DNA from: Mycobacterium sp. URHD0025
GTDB lineage: Bacteria > Actinomycetota > Actinomycetes > Mycobacteriales > Mycobacteriaceae
Direction: 5' to 3'
Length of the DNA stretch: 64,000 nt
NCBI RefSeq assembly: GCF_000426065.1
Contig: NZ_AUEQ01000001.1
Coordinates: forward strand, 806,001 to 870,000
Numbering within the stretch: position 1 is the first letter of the stretch; every line of letters begins with the position of its first letter. The position numbers and the translations under genes are program-made. The notes under the pieces were generated by a model. That model ran no database searches. It was not told the DNA's origin and was given only the letters and a program-made list of their open reading frames with translations. Below are positions 44,181-53,599 of this stretch, one piece after another.

Positions 44181-45752
44181 CTACAGACTGTCCATGATGG
44201 CGTTCTTCAGCGCTTCGGAATTGGTGCCGAACACCGCCTGGACGCTGTTGCCTACTTCGATCACACCGGCGGCGCCGAGCGCCTTCAGCCGGTCCTGATC
44301 GACCTTCGACTTGTCCGCGACCTCCATTCGGAGCCGCGTGATGCAGGCGTCGACGTTGACCAGGTTCTCCCGGCCGCCGAACGCCGCGATGATCTGTTCG
44401 GTCTGGGTGTCGGCACGCGCGGGCGCGGTCAGAATGCCGGCGCCACCTGGGGCAACCGCCGTCGCAGACTCGGTGCCCTCGCCGAGGTTCGCCTGCTCCT
44501 CCGCCTCGAACTCGGCCTCGGGTTCCCGTCCCGGTGTCCGCATGTTCCACTTCGTGATCGCCACGTAGAACAACACGAAGTAGATGACCGAGAACACCGC
44601 CCCCATCGCGATGAGCAGCCAGATGTTCTTCGCCGCGGGCGCACCGCCGTAGAGCAGCAAATCGAGGAGTCCGGCCGAGAACGAGAACCCCAAGTGGATG
44701 TCGAGCAGGTAGGCGATCGCCAGGGACAGCCCGGTCAGGACCGCGTGGATGACGTAGAGCGGGAACGCCACGAACATGAACGCGAACTCCAGCGGCTCGG
44801 TCACGCCGGTCAGGAACGCGGTCAGGGCCGCAGCGGAGAGGATGCCGACCGCGACCTTTCGTTGCTTCTTGTTCGCCGCCAGGATCATCGCCAGCGCCGC
44901 GGCGGGCAAGCCGAACATCAGGACCGGGTAGAACCCCGAGGTGAGGACTCCTGCGGTCGGGTCGCCGGCCGCGAAGCGCGTGAGCTCACCGGTGACCACG
45001 TTGCCGTCCGGGGTTTGATAGTCGCCGTAGATGAACCACACGTACGAGTTCGGGATGTGGTGCAGGCCCAGGGGAATCAGCATGCGGTTGGCGAAGCCGT
45101 AGACGAATGCGCCCAGTGCGCCGCTGCCGCCGATGAACCGGCCGAGTCCGGTCAGACCCGTGTCGAAGATCGGATAGAAGTAGCTCATCAAGAAGGCGAT
45201 GAACAAACTCGCCAGGGACACCACGATCGGCACGAATCGGCGTCCGCCGAAAAAGCCCAGATAGGACGGCAATTGGATGGTGTGGTAGCGGTCGAACAGC
45301 CATGCCGTGAGCAGGCCCACCACGATTCCGGCGAACACGCTGTAGTTGATCTGTGCCTGATCGCCGGCTTTGTCCACCTCGCCGGCCAACACGATCGGGG
45401 ACATGGTCTTGAAAACCGCTGACATCACCAGATAGCCGACCACCGCGGCCAGTGCCGTCGAACCGTCGGCCTTGCGGGCGAAGCCGATCGCGACGCCGAC
45501 CGCGAAGAGCAGTGGCAGGTTGCTGAACAGGGCGTCGCCGGCCGCGCTCATCGCCTTGAAGAACGGGCCGATCACGGGGGAGTCGATCCGGCCCAGCAGG
45601 TCGGGTTGGCCCAGCCGCAGCAGGATGCCTGCCGCGGGCAAAACGGCGATGGGCAACATGAGGCTCTTGCCGAGTCGTTGCAGTTGCGCGAAAGCGGGTA
45701 TGCGCAAGCCTGATTTCGACTGTGCACCTGCGGAATTCGTCGTACTGCTCAT
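44181..45752 (-). CDS. nagE: PTS N-acetylglucosamine transporter subunit IIBC
   Basis: A 523-residue PTS permease. The EIIC membrane domain (about 25-415) has the glucose/GlcNAc-family helices and substrate motifs ([31 protein letters not shown]); the EIIB domain at the C-terminus carries the phosphorylated Cys470 in [13 protein letters not shown]. There is no fused EIIA; it is supplied by the divergent gene at 45899. It imports and phosphorylates GlcNAc, feeding NagA and NagB. ATG 45752. Confidence 0.93.
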   Translation of the reverse strand: MSSTTNSAGAQSKSGLRIPAFAQLQRLGKSLMLPIAVLPAAGILLRLGQPDLLGRIDSPVIGPFFKAMSAAGDALFSNLPLLFAVGVAIGFARKADGSTALAAVVGYLVMSAVFKTMSPIVLAGEVDKAGDQAQINYSVFAGIVVGLLTAWLFDRYHTIQLPSYLGFFGGRRFVPIVVSLASLFIAFLMSYFYPIFDTGLTGLGRFIGGSGALGAFVYGFANRMLIPLGLHHIPNSYVWFIYGDYQTPDGNVVTGELTRFAAGDPTAGVLTSGFYPVLMFGLPAAALAMILAANKKQRKVAVGILSAAALTAFLTGVTEPLEFAFMFVAFPLYVIHAVLTGLSLAIAYLLDIHLGFSFSAGLLDLLLYGGAPAAKNIWLLIAMGAVFSVIYFVLFYVAITKWNMRTPGREPEAEFEAEEQANLGEGTESATAVAPGGAGILTAPARADTQTEQIIAAFGGRENLVNVDACITRLRMEVADKSKVDQDRLKALGAAGVIEVGNSVQAVFGTNSEALKNAIMDSL

Positions 45753-45898
45753 CGCCCTACCGCCCTCCTGGCCACCGGCGCGACCCGCCGCGAGGCTGTG
45801 CGGAAGCTTAGACGAGAACCCGTGAACTCGAGGCCCGCTTACGGGCACGCTCGTATTGTTTGTGCCACGAGCACACCGCGCCACAAAGGAGCCGCACA

Positions 45899-46378
45899 GT
45901 GAGCAGGACGCAAGTACTCGCCCCGGTTGCCGGGCGAGCGGTGGCACTTCAGGATGTCCCCGATCCCGTGTTTTCGGCGGGCATGGTGGGTTATGGCGCC
46001 GCGGTGGACCCGCCGCGTGGCGTGATCGACGCGATTGCCCCGGTCAGCGGCACGTTGCTGAAGCTGATGCCGCACGCGTACGTCATCATGACGTCGGACA
46101 ACGTGGGTGTGCTGGTGCACCTCGGTCTGGACACCGTCGCGCTCAACGGCGAAGGATTCACCACCCATGTGAGCCAGGGGGATCAGGTGACCGCCGGCCA
46201 GGTGGTGATCACCTACGACGTGCCCGCCGTGGAGGCCAAGGGCCTCAATCCGATCGTCCCTGTTGTGGTCATGGATGAGCGGGAGGCCGGCAACGTGACC
46301 GTGGCGGGGCCGGTCGTCGCCGGTGCCGACATCGATTCGGGCACAGAGCTTTTCACGGCGCACAAACGGGAACGGTAG
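45899..46378 (+). CDS. PTS glucose-family EIIA (crr-like)
   Basis: A 159-residue EIIA-Glc domain protein. The phosphorylated His74 is in [10 protein letters not shown] and the second active-site His59 is in LMPHAYVI. It receives phosphate from HPr and donates it to EIIB. GTG 45899 has an AAAGGAG ribosome-binding site. It heads the operon with nagB and nagA and is divergent from nagE. Named crr in related genomes; here its main partner is the GlcNAc permease. Confidence 0.92.
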   Translation: MSRTQVLAPVAGRAVALQDVPDPVFSAGMVGYGAAVDPPRGVIDAIAPVSGTLLKLMPHAYVIMTSDNVGVLVHLGLDTVALNGEGFTTHVSQGDQVTAGQVVITYDVPAVEAKGLNPIVPVVVMDEREAGNVTVAGPVVAGADIDSGTELFTAHKRER

Positions 46379-47164
46379 ATGGAGGTCGTCATCTTGGCCG
46401 ATGCCGCGTCGATCGGCGGCGTGGCTGCCGATGCGATCGGCGCGCTGCTCGGCCGCAAGCCCGACGCGGTCCTCGGCCTGGCCACCGGCTCGTCGCCGCT
46501 GGCGATCTATGACGAACTCGTCGCGCGGTGTACCGCCGGGCGGATCTCATTCCGGCAGGCGCGGGGATTCACTCTGGACGAATACGTCGGGCTGCCCGCC
46601 GATCATCCTGAGCGCTACCGCAACGTGATCGACACCGTATTCGTCTCCCGCGTCGACTTCGCGCCGGATGCGGTGCAGGGGCCCGATGGTCTGGCGGCCG
46701 ACATTCCGGCGGCCTGCGCAGCATACGAGGACGCCATTCGCGACGCCGGCGGCGTCGATCTTCAGATCGTCGGCATCGGCACCGACGGACACATCGCCTT
46801 CAACGAGCCGGGGTCCTCGCTGGCGTCGCGTACCCGCATCAAGACGCTCACGCGGCAGACCCGCCTCGACAATGCCCGGTTCTTCGGGGACGATCTCGAC
46901 GCCGTGCCGACGCACTGCCTGACCCAGGGGCTGGCCACCATCATGGCGGCCCGGCACGTGATCCTGGTGGCGCTCGGGCGCAGCAAGGCCGAAGCCGTGC
47001 ACCGTCTCGTCGAGGGTGCCGTGAGCGCCATGTGGCCGGCGACCATCCTGCAGCACCACCCGCATGTCACGGTGCTGCTCGACGACTCTGCGGCTCAACG
47101 GCTTCAGCTCATCGACTACTACCGTGAGACCTACCGCTCGAAGCCGGATTGGCAGGGTATCTGA
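46379..47164 (+). CDS. nagB: glucosamine-6-phosphate deaminase
   Basis: A 261-residue enzyme converting glucosamine-6-phosphate to fructose-6-phosphate and ammonia. Family features are ATGSSPLAIYDELV, the catalytic GIGTDGHIAFNEPGSS (Asp136, His138) and ALGRSKAEAVHRLVEGAVS. The ATG immediately follows the stop of the EIIA gene. It completes the cytoplasmic route from GlcNAc-6-P after NagA. Confidence 0.96.
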   Translation: MEVVILADAASIGGVAADAIGALLGRKPDAVLGLATGSSPLAIYDELVARCTAGRISFRQARGFTLDEYVGLPADHPERYRNVIDTVFVSRVDFAPDAVQGPDGLAADIPAACAAYEDAIRDAGGVDLQIVGIGTDGHIAFNEPGSSLASRTRIKTLTRQTRLDNARFFGDDLDAVPTHCLTQGLATIMAARHVILVALGRSKAEAVHRLVEGAVSAMWPATILQHHPHVTVLLDDSAAQRLQLIDYYRETYRSKPDWQGI

Positions 47165-48310
47165 GTGCTACTGACCGCCGACACCGTGATCACCGGAGCA
47201 GAACTGTTGCGGCCGGGGTGGATCGAGGTGTCCGACGGGCGGGTGACGGCAGTGGGGGCAGGCGCTGCTCCTCGGCCCGCCGACCGTGACCTCGGCCCGG
47301 TGACGATCGTGCCGGGCTTCGTCGACACCCACAACCACGGCGGGGGCGGCGGCAGCTTCTCCGTCGCATCGGAGGCCGACACGTCGGCCGCCGTGGCGCT
47401 GCACCGTCGGTACGGCACCACGACCTTGATCGCCTCCCTGGTCACCACGAGCCCGGACGATCTGCTGCGCCAGGTCGGTGTGCTGGCCGAGGACGTCCGC
47501 GTCGGCCGGATCGACGGGATCCACCTCGAAGGCCCCTGGCTGTCGACCGTGCGGTGCGGGGCGCATCAACCCGCGCTCATGCGCGACCCGGGTCCCGCCG
47601 AGATCGAGCAAGTACTCGCGGCCGCCGCGGGCGCGATCCGGATGGTGACGATCGCCCCCGAACGTCCCGGTGCGCTGGCGGCCATCGAGCAGTTCGTCGA
47701 CGCGGGCGTGGTGGTGGCCGTCGGTCATACCGAGGCGACATACGAGCAGACCCGCGCTGCGCTTGCGGCCGGTGCCACCGTCGGCACCCACCTGTTCAAC
47801 GCCATGCGTCCGATCGACCGGCGTGAGCCGGGACCGGTGATCGCGCTGCTCGAAGACAGCTCTGTCACAGTCGAACTCATCACCGACGGGGTGCACGTCG
47901 CTCCGGCCATATACCGGCACGTCACGTGCGCCGTCGGGCCGGATCGGGTTTCGCTGATCACCGACGCGATGGCGGCCACCGGCATGGCTGACGGTCGCTA
48001 TCACCTCGGGCCGGTCGAGGTCGATGTGTCCGACGGGGTGGCGTTCGTCGGCGGCACCGACACAATCGCCGGGAGCACCGCCACGATGGACCACGTGGTC
48101 CGATTCGCCGTGGCCCATTGCGGTTTGGAAGGCGATGAGGCCTTGATGCTCGCCGTCCGGCAGGCGTCGCTCAACCCGGCGCGAGCGTTGGGTCTGCCCG
48201 GCGGCGGCCTGACGCCGGGCGCTGCAGCCGATCTCGTGGTCCTGGACCGGGATCTGACAGTCGGCGCAGTGTTGCGCCGAGGCGTGTGGGAGCCGCAACC
48301 CACGGTATAG
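47165..48310 (+). CDS. nagA: N-acetylglucosamine-6-phosphate deacetylase
   Basis: A 381-residue amidohydrolase removing acetate from GlcNAc-6-P. Metal and catalytic motifs are GFVDTHNHGGGG, HLEGPWLS (Glu), AVGHTEATYEQ, GTHLFNAM and LITDAMAATG (catalytic Asp). GTG 47165 directly follows the nagB stop, so the three genes form a tight operon. The route recycles cell-wall or environmental GlcNAc. Confidence 0.95.
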   Translation: MLLTADTVITGAELLRPGWIEVSDGRVTAVGAGAAPRPADRDLGPVTIVPGFVDTHNHGGGGGSFSVASEADTSAAVALHRRYGTTTLIASLVTTSPDDLLRQVGVLAEDVRVGRIDGIHLEGPWLSTVRCGAHQPALMRDPGPAEIEQVLAAAAGAIRMVTIAPERPGALAAIEQFVDAGVVVAVGHTEATYEQTRAALAAGATVGTHLFNAMRPIDRREPGPVIALLEDSSVTVELITDGVHVAPAIYRHVTCAVGPDRVSLITDAMAATGMADGRYHLGPVEVDVSDGVAFVGGTDTIAGSTATMDHVVRFAVAHCGLEGDEALMLAVRQASLNPARALGLPGGGLTPGAAADLVVLDRDLTVGAVLRRGVWEPQPTV

Positions 48311-48463
48311 GCCGCCTGACGCATGCGCCCTGACAGTCCGAAAAGTGCTTTCTGAGGCAAAGATCCGCGCTGCGGCGGTGCTGATTGGCCGTTACGGTTT
48401 CTTGCACCGGCGTAGCGTCGGGTCCGGGTAGCACCCGGCTCAAGGAATGCATCTGGGGGCGTT

Positions 48464-51082
48464 TTGTCGGACTGGCCATTTGTGGCACGGGATGCCGAAC
48501 GGCGCGAGGCCGCACAGGCGTTGCGGGACGGTTCGCGGGGCGTGGTTCTGGCGGGCGCCGCCGGAGTCGGCAAATCGGCGTTGGCTCGGGTTCTTGCCGA
48601 CGAACTCGAGGCCGACGGTTATCCGGTGCGATTCGTTTTGGGTACCGAGACGGCTCAAGCGGTGCCGCTGGGGGCGTTTCGCCATGCACTCACCCTGACC
48701 GACGCGCGTGAACCCACAGTGATGCTGGCGGCGGCACACGAGGCGCTGGCCTCCGAACCCGCACTGCTCATCGTGGTCGACGACGTCCAGCATCTGGATC
48801 CGTTGTCGGCGCTGCTGGTCCAGCAACTGGCGGTGGCCGGCTCGCCGAAGCTGATCGTCACCATGCAGAACGGCGCGACCACCTCCGACGCGGTCACCGC
48901 GTTGTGGAAGGAACACCTGCTGCTGCGGATGGACCTCGAACCCTTCACCAGGGACCAGACCGGTGAATTGGCCGCGGCGGTACTGGGCGGCGAGATCGAC
49001 GAGCATGCGGTGGGCGAGCTGCACCGGTTCTCCGCCGGTAGCCCGCTCTATCTTCGTGGCGCGCTCAACGCGGCGCTGGCCGACGCGGTGCTGGTCCGCG
49101 ATCAGGGGCGCTGGCGGTTACATGGCCAGCTGCGCGCGAGCGCTGACCTGTACGCGCTCATCGCTTCCCGGCTCGACACGCTGACTCCGGACGAACGCGA
49201 TGTGGTGGAGGTGATTTCGACCGCCGAGGTGCTCGACTGGGATGTGCTGGTCCGGGCCTGCGACACGGACGCCATCGCGCGTGTCGAGCGCAGGGGAGCG
49301 ATTCAGGTTCTCAACGATGCGGCGTGTACCCTCGTGCAGCCCGGCCATCCGATCGTCGGTGAGGTGGCCCGCAAGCGATGCTCGAAAAGCCGTTCCCGGC
49401 AGATCAATACGCAATTGGCCGTGCTGCTGCAGGCTCACATGCAGTCTGGTGGCGGCTCCCTTTCAGATGTGCGGGGACGCATTCAGTTGGCCCGATTCAT
49501 GGTGGGAGGCGATGTCCCGGCCAATCCCGGGGTCATCGCCGAGGCTGCGGCCAGTGCGGTCACCATGTCCAATCTGGTTCTCGGAGAAGAACTTGCGCGC
49601 TACGCCCTGGACCACGGCGCCGGGATATCCGCGGCCATCGTGCTGGCTGATGCGATGAGCTGGCAGGGGCGTGGCGAGCAGGCCGAGGAGCTTTTGGCCC
49701 GCAACGTACCGGCCGCAGACGACGAGCCCGCGCTGGCCCGCTGGGGTTGTCTGCGGGCGTCGAATCTGTTCTTCGGCTGCGCCCGTCCCGAGGCGGCGCA
49801 TGCGGTGCTGACGATGCTCCGTCAGCAGATACAACTCCCGCAGATGTTGAGTCTGGTGGTGGCGATGGAAGCGGTCTTCGCATTCTTCGCCGGTGACATG
49901 GCCGGCGCGATCGCGCTGGGCACCGCGGCACTCGACAACGAGGTGTCGCCGGCGGCCGGTATGTGGGCGGCGCTGGGCGTTTCGGGCGCACTGGCCCTGT
50001 CCGGTCGACAAGACGACGTCGCCGCGGTGGTACGCGCCGGTGAACGGGCGGCCGAGGAATGCGAGTCCGGACTGCAGCGGTACTGGTTGGCCTTCGCGCA
50101 GGTGTCGGCGCATGTGGCCGACGGCGAAGTGGCGGCGGCACGCCGGGTGTGTGACCGCTATGCCGTCCTGGCGGCCGGTTCCCCGCAGGCCGAGGCCATC
50201 GTCAGCGCGTTGTCAGGGCGGGTGGAGCTGGCCCGCGGCTGCGTGCATTCGGCCTGTGAAGCGCTTCGGGCCGCGGTATGGGCCGCGCCGCAGGGTCTTC
50301 CGCCCGGTTGGCTGATGGTGGTCGCCGCGTGGCTGGCGCAGGCCGAGGGCATGCGCGGCAACGGCATCGCGGCAACCGCTGCACTGGTGCGGGCCGAGGC
50401 TGCGGCAGTCGGACCGTTGCTGCAGGTGTTCCGCCCGGAGTGGGAGCTGGCCCGAGGCTGGGCGGCCGCCGCGGCGGGTGACACCGCGGTGTCGGTGGAG
50501 CAGGCAGCCCAGGCCGCACGCAGTGCCAAGGGCGCCGGGATGGATGCGGTCGAACTCACCGCCCTACACACCGCGCTGCGATTCGGCGCAACGTCGGGCC
50601 ACGGGCGCATCCGGCAATTGGTGCGCCTGCACGGTGGCCGGATGGCCGAGGCGATCGGCGCCCACAGTCGCGGACTGGCGCAGCATGATCCCGCCCAACT
50701 CGTCGCCGCGGCAGACACATTCGAGACGATCGGCGCGTTCGCGCTGGCCGGCGACGCTGCCGCGCACGCGGCCCGGGAGTATGCCCGGGCCGGCTGCCGG
50801 GGTGCCGAATTGGAATCCGCCGCGAGGGCGCGATGGCTGTGCGCCCAGGGTGGAGCGCGGTCTCCGGCACTGCGCTGTGCAGGGGAGCCGCTGCCGCTCA
50901 CCGAGCGTGAGTGGGAGATCGCCGACCTGGTCGATGCCGGGCTGAGTAATCGGCAGATCGCCGATCTGTTGTGCCTGTCGGTACGTACCGTCGACGGGCA
51001 TCTGTACCGCGTGTTCGCCAAGGTCGGTGTCGAGGACCGATCGCATCTGGCCCGGCTGGTGCGCTATCGCCGGGCCCGGTGA
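48464..51082 (+). CDS. large LuxR-family transcriptional regulator with AAA/P-loop domain (LAL type)
   Basis: An 872-residue LAL (MalT-like) regulator. Walker A GAAGVGKS (31-38) and Walker B LLIVVDDVQHL form the N-terminal nucleotide-binding module; a long helical repeat region of TPR-like pairs follows (about 330-790); the C-terminal LuxR helix-turn-helix is TEREWEIADLVDAGLSNRQI onward. The start is an unusual TTG 48464 after GGGGGCG; no ATG or GTG gives the Walker A at its usual place. Signal and regulon are unknown; nearby GlcNAc and mycobactin genes are candidates. Confidence 0.88.
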   Translation: MSDWPFVARDAERREAAQALRDGSRGVVLAGAAGVGKSALARVLADELEADGYPVRFVLGTETAQAVPLGAFRHALTLTDAREPTVMLAAAHEALASEPALLIVVDDVQHLDPLSALLVQQLAVAGSPKLIVTMQNGATTSDAVTALWKEHLLLRMDLEPFTRDQTGELAAAVLGGEIDEHAVGELHRFSAGSPLYLRGALNAALADAVLVRDQGRWRLHGQLRASADLYALIASRLDTLTPDERDVVEVISTAEVLDWDVLVRACDTDAIARVERRGAIQVLNDAACTLVQPGHPIVGEVARKRCSKSRSRQINTQLAVLLQAHMQSGGGSLSDVRGRIQLARFMVGGDVPANPGVIAEAAASAVTMSNLVLGEELARYALDHGAGISAAIVLADAMSWQGRGEQAEELLARNVPAADDEPALARWGCLRASNLFFGCARPEAAHAVLTMLRQQIQLPQMLSLVVAMEAVFAFFAGDMAGAIALGTAALDNEVSPAAGMWAALGVSGALALSGRQDDVAAVVRAGERAAEECESGLQRYWLAFAQVSAHVADGEVAAARRVCDRYAVLAAGSPQAEAIVSALSGRVELARGCVHSACEALRAAVWAAPQGLPPGWLMVVAAWLAQAEGMRGNGIAATAALVRAEAAAVGPLLQVFRPEWELARGWAAAAAGDTAVSVEQAAQAARSAKGAGMDAVELTALHTALRFGATSGHGRIRQLVRLHGGRMAEAIGAHSRGLAQHDPAQLVAAADTFETIGAFALAGDAAAHAAREYARAGCRGAELESAARARWLCAQGGARSPALRCAGEPLPLTEREWEIADLVDAGLSNRQIADLLCLSVRTVDGHLYRVFAKVGVEDRSHLARLVRYRRAR

Positions 51083-51100
51083 GCCCTATCCCGGTGAGCC

Positions 51101-51307
51101 CTATGTCGGCTCGGGTTCCTCACTGGACAGACGTGCACCGACGAACGCGATCAGGCGCGGATCGCCGGAGGTGAACCGGTCCACCTCCTCGCCGCCGTCG
51201 CACCGCAGCAGCGCGATCGTGAGGCTGTGCGTGGTGCGGGTGAGGACGCGCCAATGCGCGCCGGAATCCTCCCAGCGCTGTAGATCTGCCACCCGGTCGA
51301 CGCTCAT
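51101..51307 (-). CDS. small hypothetical protein
   Basis: A 68-residue protein (MSVDRVADLQRWEDSGAHWR ... LSSEEPEPT). It has alternating beta-like segments (HWRVLTRTTHSLTIALLRC and DRFTSGDPRLIAFVGARL) but no membrane segment, and I do not recognise a family. Support: a strong SD (TAGGAGG) 5-7 nt before ATG 51307, position in a gene gap, and a composition unlike antisense shadows. It diverges from the DUF488 gene. Confidence 0.65.
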   Translation of the reverse strand: MSVDRVADLQRWEDSGAHWRVLTRTTHSLTIALLRCDGGEEVDRFTSGDPRLIAFVGARLSSEEPEPT

Positions 51308-51324
51308 GCCTCCTACGATGGCAT

Positions 51325-51696
51325 GTGATGGCCGATAAGAACCGTGTGCGGCTGGCCCGGGTGTTTACCGAGCCCGAACCCGATGAGGGTCAGCGGGTCC
51401 TGGTCGATCGACTGTGGCCCAGGGGCGTGAAGAAGACCGATCCACGGGTGGGGCACTGGCTGCCCGCGGTCGCCCCGTCCACCGAGTTGCGGCACTGGTA
51501 CGACCACAAGCCGGAGCGCTACGACGAGTTCGCCGCGCGCTACACCCAGGAGCTGGAGTCCGGTGAGGAGGCCGCCGCGCTCGACGAGTTGCGGGCGTTG
51601 GTCGGCAAGGGCGGCAAGGGGCCTGTCACGTTGGTCACGGCCACCCGTGAGCTCGAACTCAGCCACCTCAGTGTCCTGGCGGGGCTGTTGACCTGA
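51325..51696 (+). CDS. DUF488 family protein
   Basis: A DUF488 protein of about 123 residues. The segments [42 protein letters not shown] and [16 protein letters not shown] are family hallmarks. A -10 TACGAT (51314-51319) ends 5 nt before GTG 51325, so the mRNA may be leaderless; ATG 51328 gives [13 protein letters not shown] and is the alternative. Cytoplasmic, function unknown; such proteins are small and often found near stress genes. Confidence 0.88.
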   Translation: MMADKNRVRLARVFTEPEPDEGQRVLVDRLWPRGVKKTDPRVGHWLPAVAPSTELRHWYDHKPERYDEFAARYTQELESGEEAAALDELRALVGKGGKGPVTLVTATRELELSHLSVLAGLLT

Positions 51697-51704
51697 GTCT
51701 CACC

Positions 51705-51726
51705 GTAGGGAGGAAGGTAAACCTAC
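51705..51726 (+). promoter_or_regulatory. candidate IdeR iron box before mbtK
   Basis: GTAGG (51705-51709) and CCTAC (51722-51726) flank an AGGTAAACCT inner palindrome, 32 bp upstream of mbtK. The 19-bp consensus IdeR box (TTAGGTTAGGCTAACCTAA) matches only about 10 positions, so this is weaker than the site near mbtL. Confidence 0.4.
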
Positions 51727-51757
51727 CCTCAGTCGCTGCGGTAGGCTCGGCGCTCAA

Positions 51758-52408
51758 ATGAGCGATATCGATACCGACGTGACGGACGTGCCGGGAGCCC
51801 CCGTCCTCAAACGCGAGCTGACCGACATCACCGACGAGGTGCGCGCCGTCGACGCCCCACCCACCCCTGTCCTGGCCGAGCCGTACGACATCCGGGTCGC
51901 CGACGCCGCCGCCGACGCCGAGCTGGTATCGGAGTGGATGAATCGCCCGCACCTGGTGGAAGCCTGGGAGTACGACTGGGAACCGCAGCGCTGGCGCCGG
52001 TACCTGCAGGCGCAGCTCGACGGCGAATACTCACGGCCGTTCATCGCGAGCTTCCGCGGAAAGCCGGTCGGGTACGTCGAGTTGTATCGGGCGGCCAAGG
52101 ATTCGATCGCTCCGCGCTACGCCGCCGATCCATATGACATCGGCATGCACGCCGCGATCGCCGATCTGAGATTCGTCAACAGGGGCATGGGCCCGATCTT
52201 GTTGCCGCGCATCGTGGCCAACGTATTCGAACTCGAGCCGAACTGCCGGCGGATCATGTTCGATCCGGACCATCGCAATGCCGGTGCCCGCCGCGTGTGT
52301 GAATGGGCCGGATGCGAGTTCCTGGGCGAGCACCAGATGTCCAACCGGCGGATGGCCCTTTATGCGCTACCGCGCACACCCGGCGACGCCCTGGGCGCCG
52401 CCGGCTGA
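51758..52408 (+). CDS. mbtK: mycobactin lysine N-acyltransferase MbtK
   Basis: A 216-residue GNAT-fold acyltransferase of the siderophore (IucB-like) type. [52 protein letters not shown] and [29 protein letters not shown] closely match M. tuberculosis MbtK (Rv1347c). It transfers the long-chain acyl group from MbtL to the epsilon-amino of a lysine in mycobactin. ATG 51758 is used; a -10 TAGGCT (51742-51747) lies just upstream. It converges on mbtN. Confidence 0.93.
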   Translation: MSDIDTDVTDVPGAPVLKRELTDITDEVRAVDAPPTPVLAEPYDIRVADAAADAELVSEWMNRPHLVEAWEYDWEPQRWRRYLQAQLDGEYSRPFIASFRGKPVGYVELYRAAKDSIAPRYAADPYDIGMHAAIADLRFVNRGMGPILLPRIVANVFELEPNCRRIMFDPDHRNAGARRVCEWAGCEFLGEHQMSNRRMALYALPRTPGDALGAAG

Positions 52409-52411
52409 CGT

Positions 52412-52432
52412 GGAGCCACCGGTTCAGGCTCC
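52412..52432. terminator. short hairpin between convergent mbtK and mbtN
   Basis: GGAGCC (52412-52417) pairs with GGCTCC (52427-52432) across a 9-nt loop that contains the mbtN stop codon. No T-run; weak support. Confidence 0.3.
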
Positions 52433-53599
52433 GGCGAACTCGGCGTAACCCTCGTAATCGGGCTTCATTGCCGCGGCCACCAGCTCCCACAGCACTTCGT
52501 CGGTGCCGCCTCCGACGCGGGCGAGTTTCATGTCGCGCCACCACTTGCCCAGCGGCGTCTCGTCGACGAGATAGCCGGAGCCGCCGAAGATGTGCATGCA
52601 CTCCGATGCGACCTCCTCGCCGAGCCGTGCGGCGGTCACCTTGAAAGCGGCGGCGGCTCTGAGATCGAGCTTGCCCTGCGCGGCTGCCCCGGCCAGGGCG
52701 TAACGCAGCAGATCGACGCGGGCCTGCAGATCGGCGATGCGCATCCGCAACGCTTGGTGCTCATAGAGGGTTTGGCCGAACTGCCGCCGTTTCATCATGC
52801 GCGCCAACGTGATTCCGAGAATCCGCTGGGATCCGGAGGCGACCTGCCCGGCGATCGACATGCGTTCGTGTGCCAATCCCCAGGAGATGGCCGCCAGGCC
52901 GGTGCCGGCGCGGGCCACCAGATGATCGGCGGGCACCCACGTGTCGATGTGCACCGCGGCGGTGGCCAGGGGCCCGTTGCCGACCTTGCGATAGGGCGTC
53001 TGGATCTCGACCTGAGAGGTCGGCACCGCGATGACGACGACGTTGCCGTGCCTGCTGGTCGGATCCTGGTCGACGTTGCGGGCCACCACCATGATGTGAT
53101 CGGCGATCGTGGACAGGGAGACGAACTTCTTGATGCCCTTGATCTCGAATCCGTCACGGGCCGTACGTACTTCGGTCTCCACGATCTGCAGGTCCGAACC
53201 TCCGGATTCCTCGGACGCCGCGATGCAGAGCACAGCCTCGCCGCGGACTGCCTGTTCACAGATCGTGCGCAAGTGGTCGGATTTTCCGAAGCGCCGCAGC
53301 AGGGCGATGGCCGAATCGTGCAGGCTGACGCCCACGCCGATGCCCGAGGAACCGTTGCGGCCCAGCGCGAAGGCGAGTTCGATCAGCTTGGCCACGTCGG
53401 GCTGTTGACCGTCGCCCCACTTCTCGCTGAACACCCCGGAGCGGCCCAGGTGCTCGATGAGGGGGCGCGGAAAGCTCTCGGTCTCTTCCGCTTCGGTGGT
53501 CCACTGCTTGACCCGGTCGTCGAACGCCCGATCCAGCAGGTCGCGGTACTCGTCGAGCGTCGTGGTGGCCGGCGCCAGGGTTGGCGTGAGCGCGGTCAT
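52424..53599 (-). CDS. mbtN: mycobactin acyl-ACP dehydrogenase MbtN
   Basis: A 391-residue acyl-CoA-dehydrogenase-fold enzyme (also FadE14). Motifs include [39 protein letters not shown] and [24 protein letters not shown]. It introduces the cis double bond into the MbtL-bound fatty acid used for mycobactin's lipid tail. ATG 53599 overlaps the mbtM stop (ATGA). Position between mbtK and mbtM-mbtL confirms assignment. Confidence 0.92.
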   Translation of the reverse strand: MTALTPTLAPATTTLDEYRDLLDRAFDDRVKQWTTEAEETESFPRPLIEHLGRSGVFSEKWGDGQQPDVAKLIELAFALGRNGSSGIGVGVSLHDSAIALLRRFGKSDHLRTICEQAVRGEAVLCIAASEESGGSDLQIVETEVRTARDGFEIKGIKKFVSLSTIADHIMVVARNVDQDPTSRHGNVVVIAVPTSQVEIQTPYRKVGNGPLATAAVHIDTWVPADHLVARAGTGLAAISWGLAHERMSIAGQVASGSQRILGITLARMMKRRQFGQTLYEHQALRMRIADLQARVDLLRYALAGAAAQGKLDLRAAAAFKVTAARLGEEVASECMHIFGGSGYLVDETPLGKWWRDMKLARVGGGTDEVLWELVAAAMKPDYEGYAEFAGA

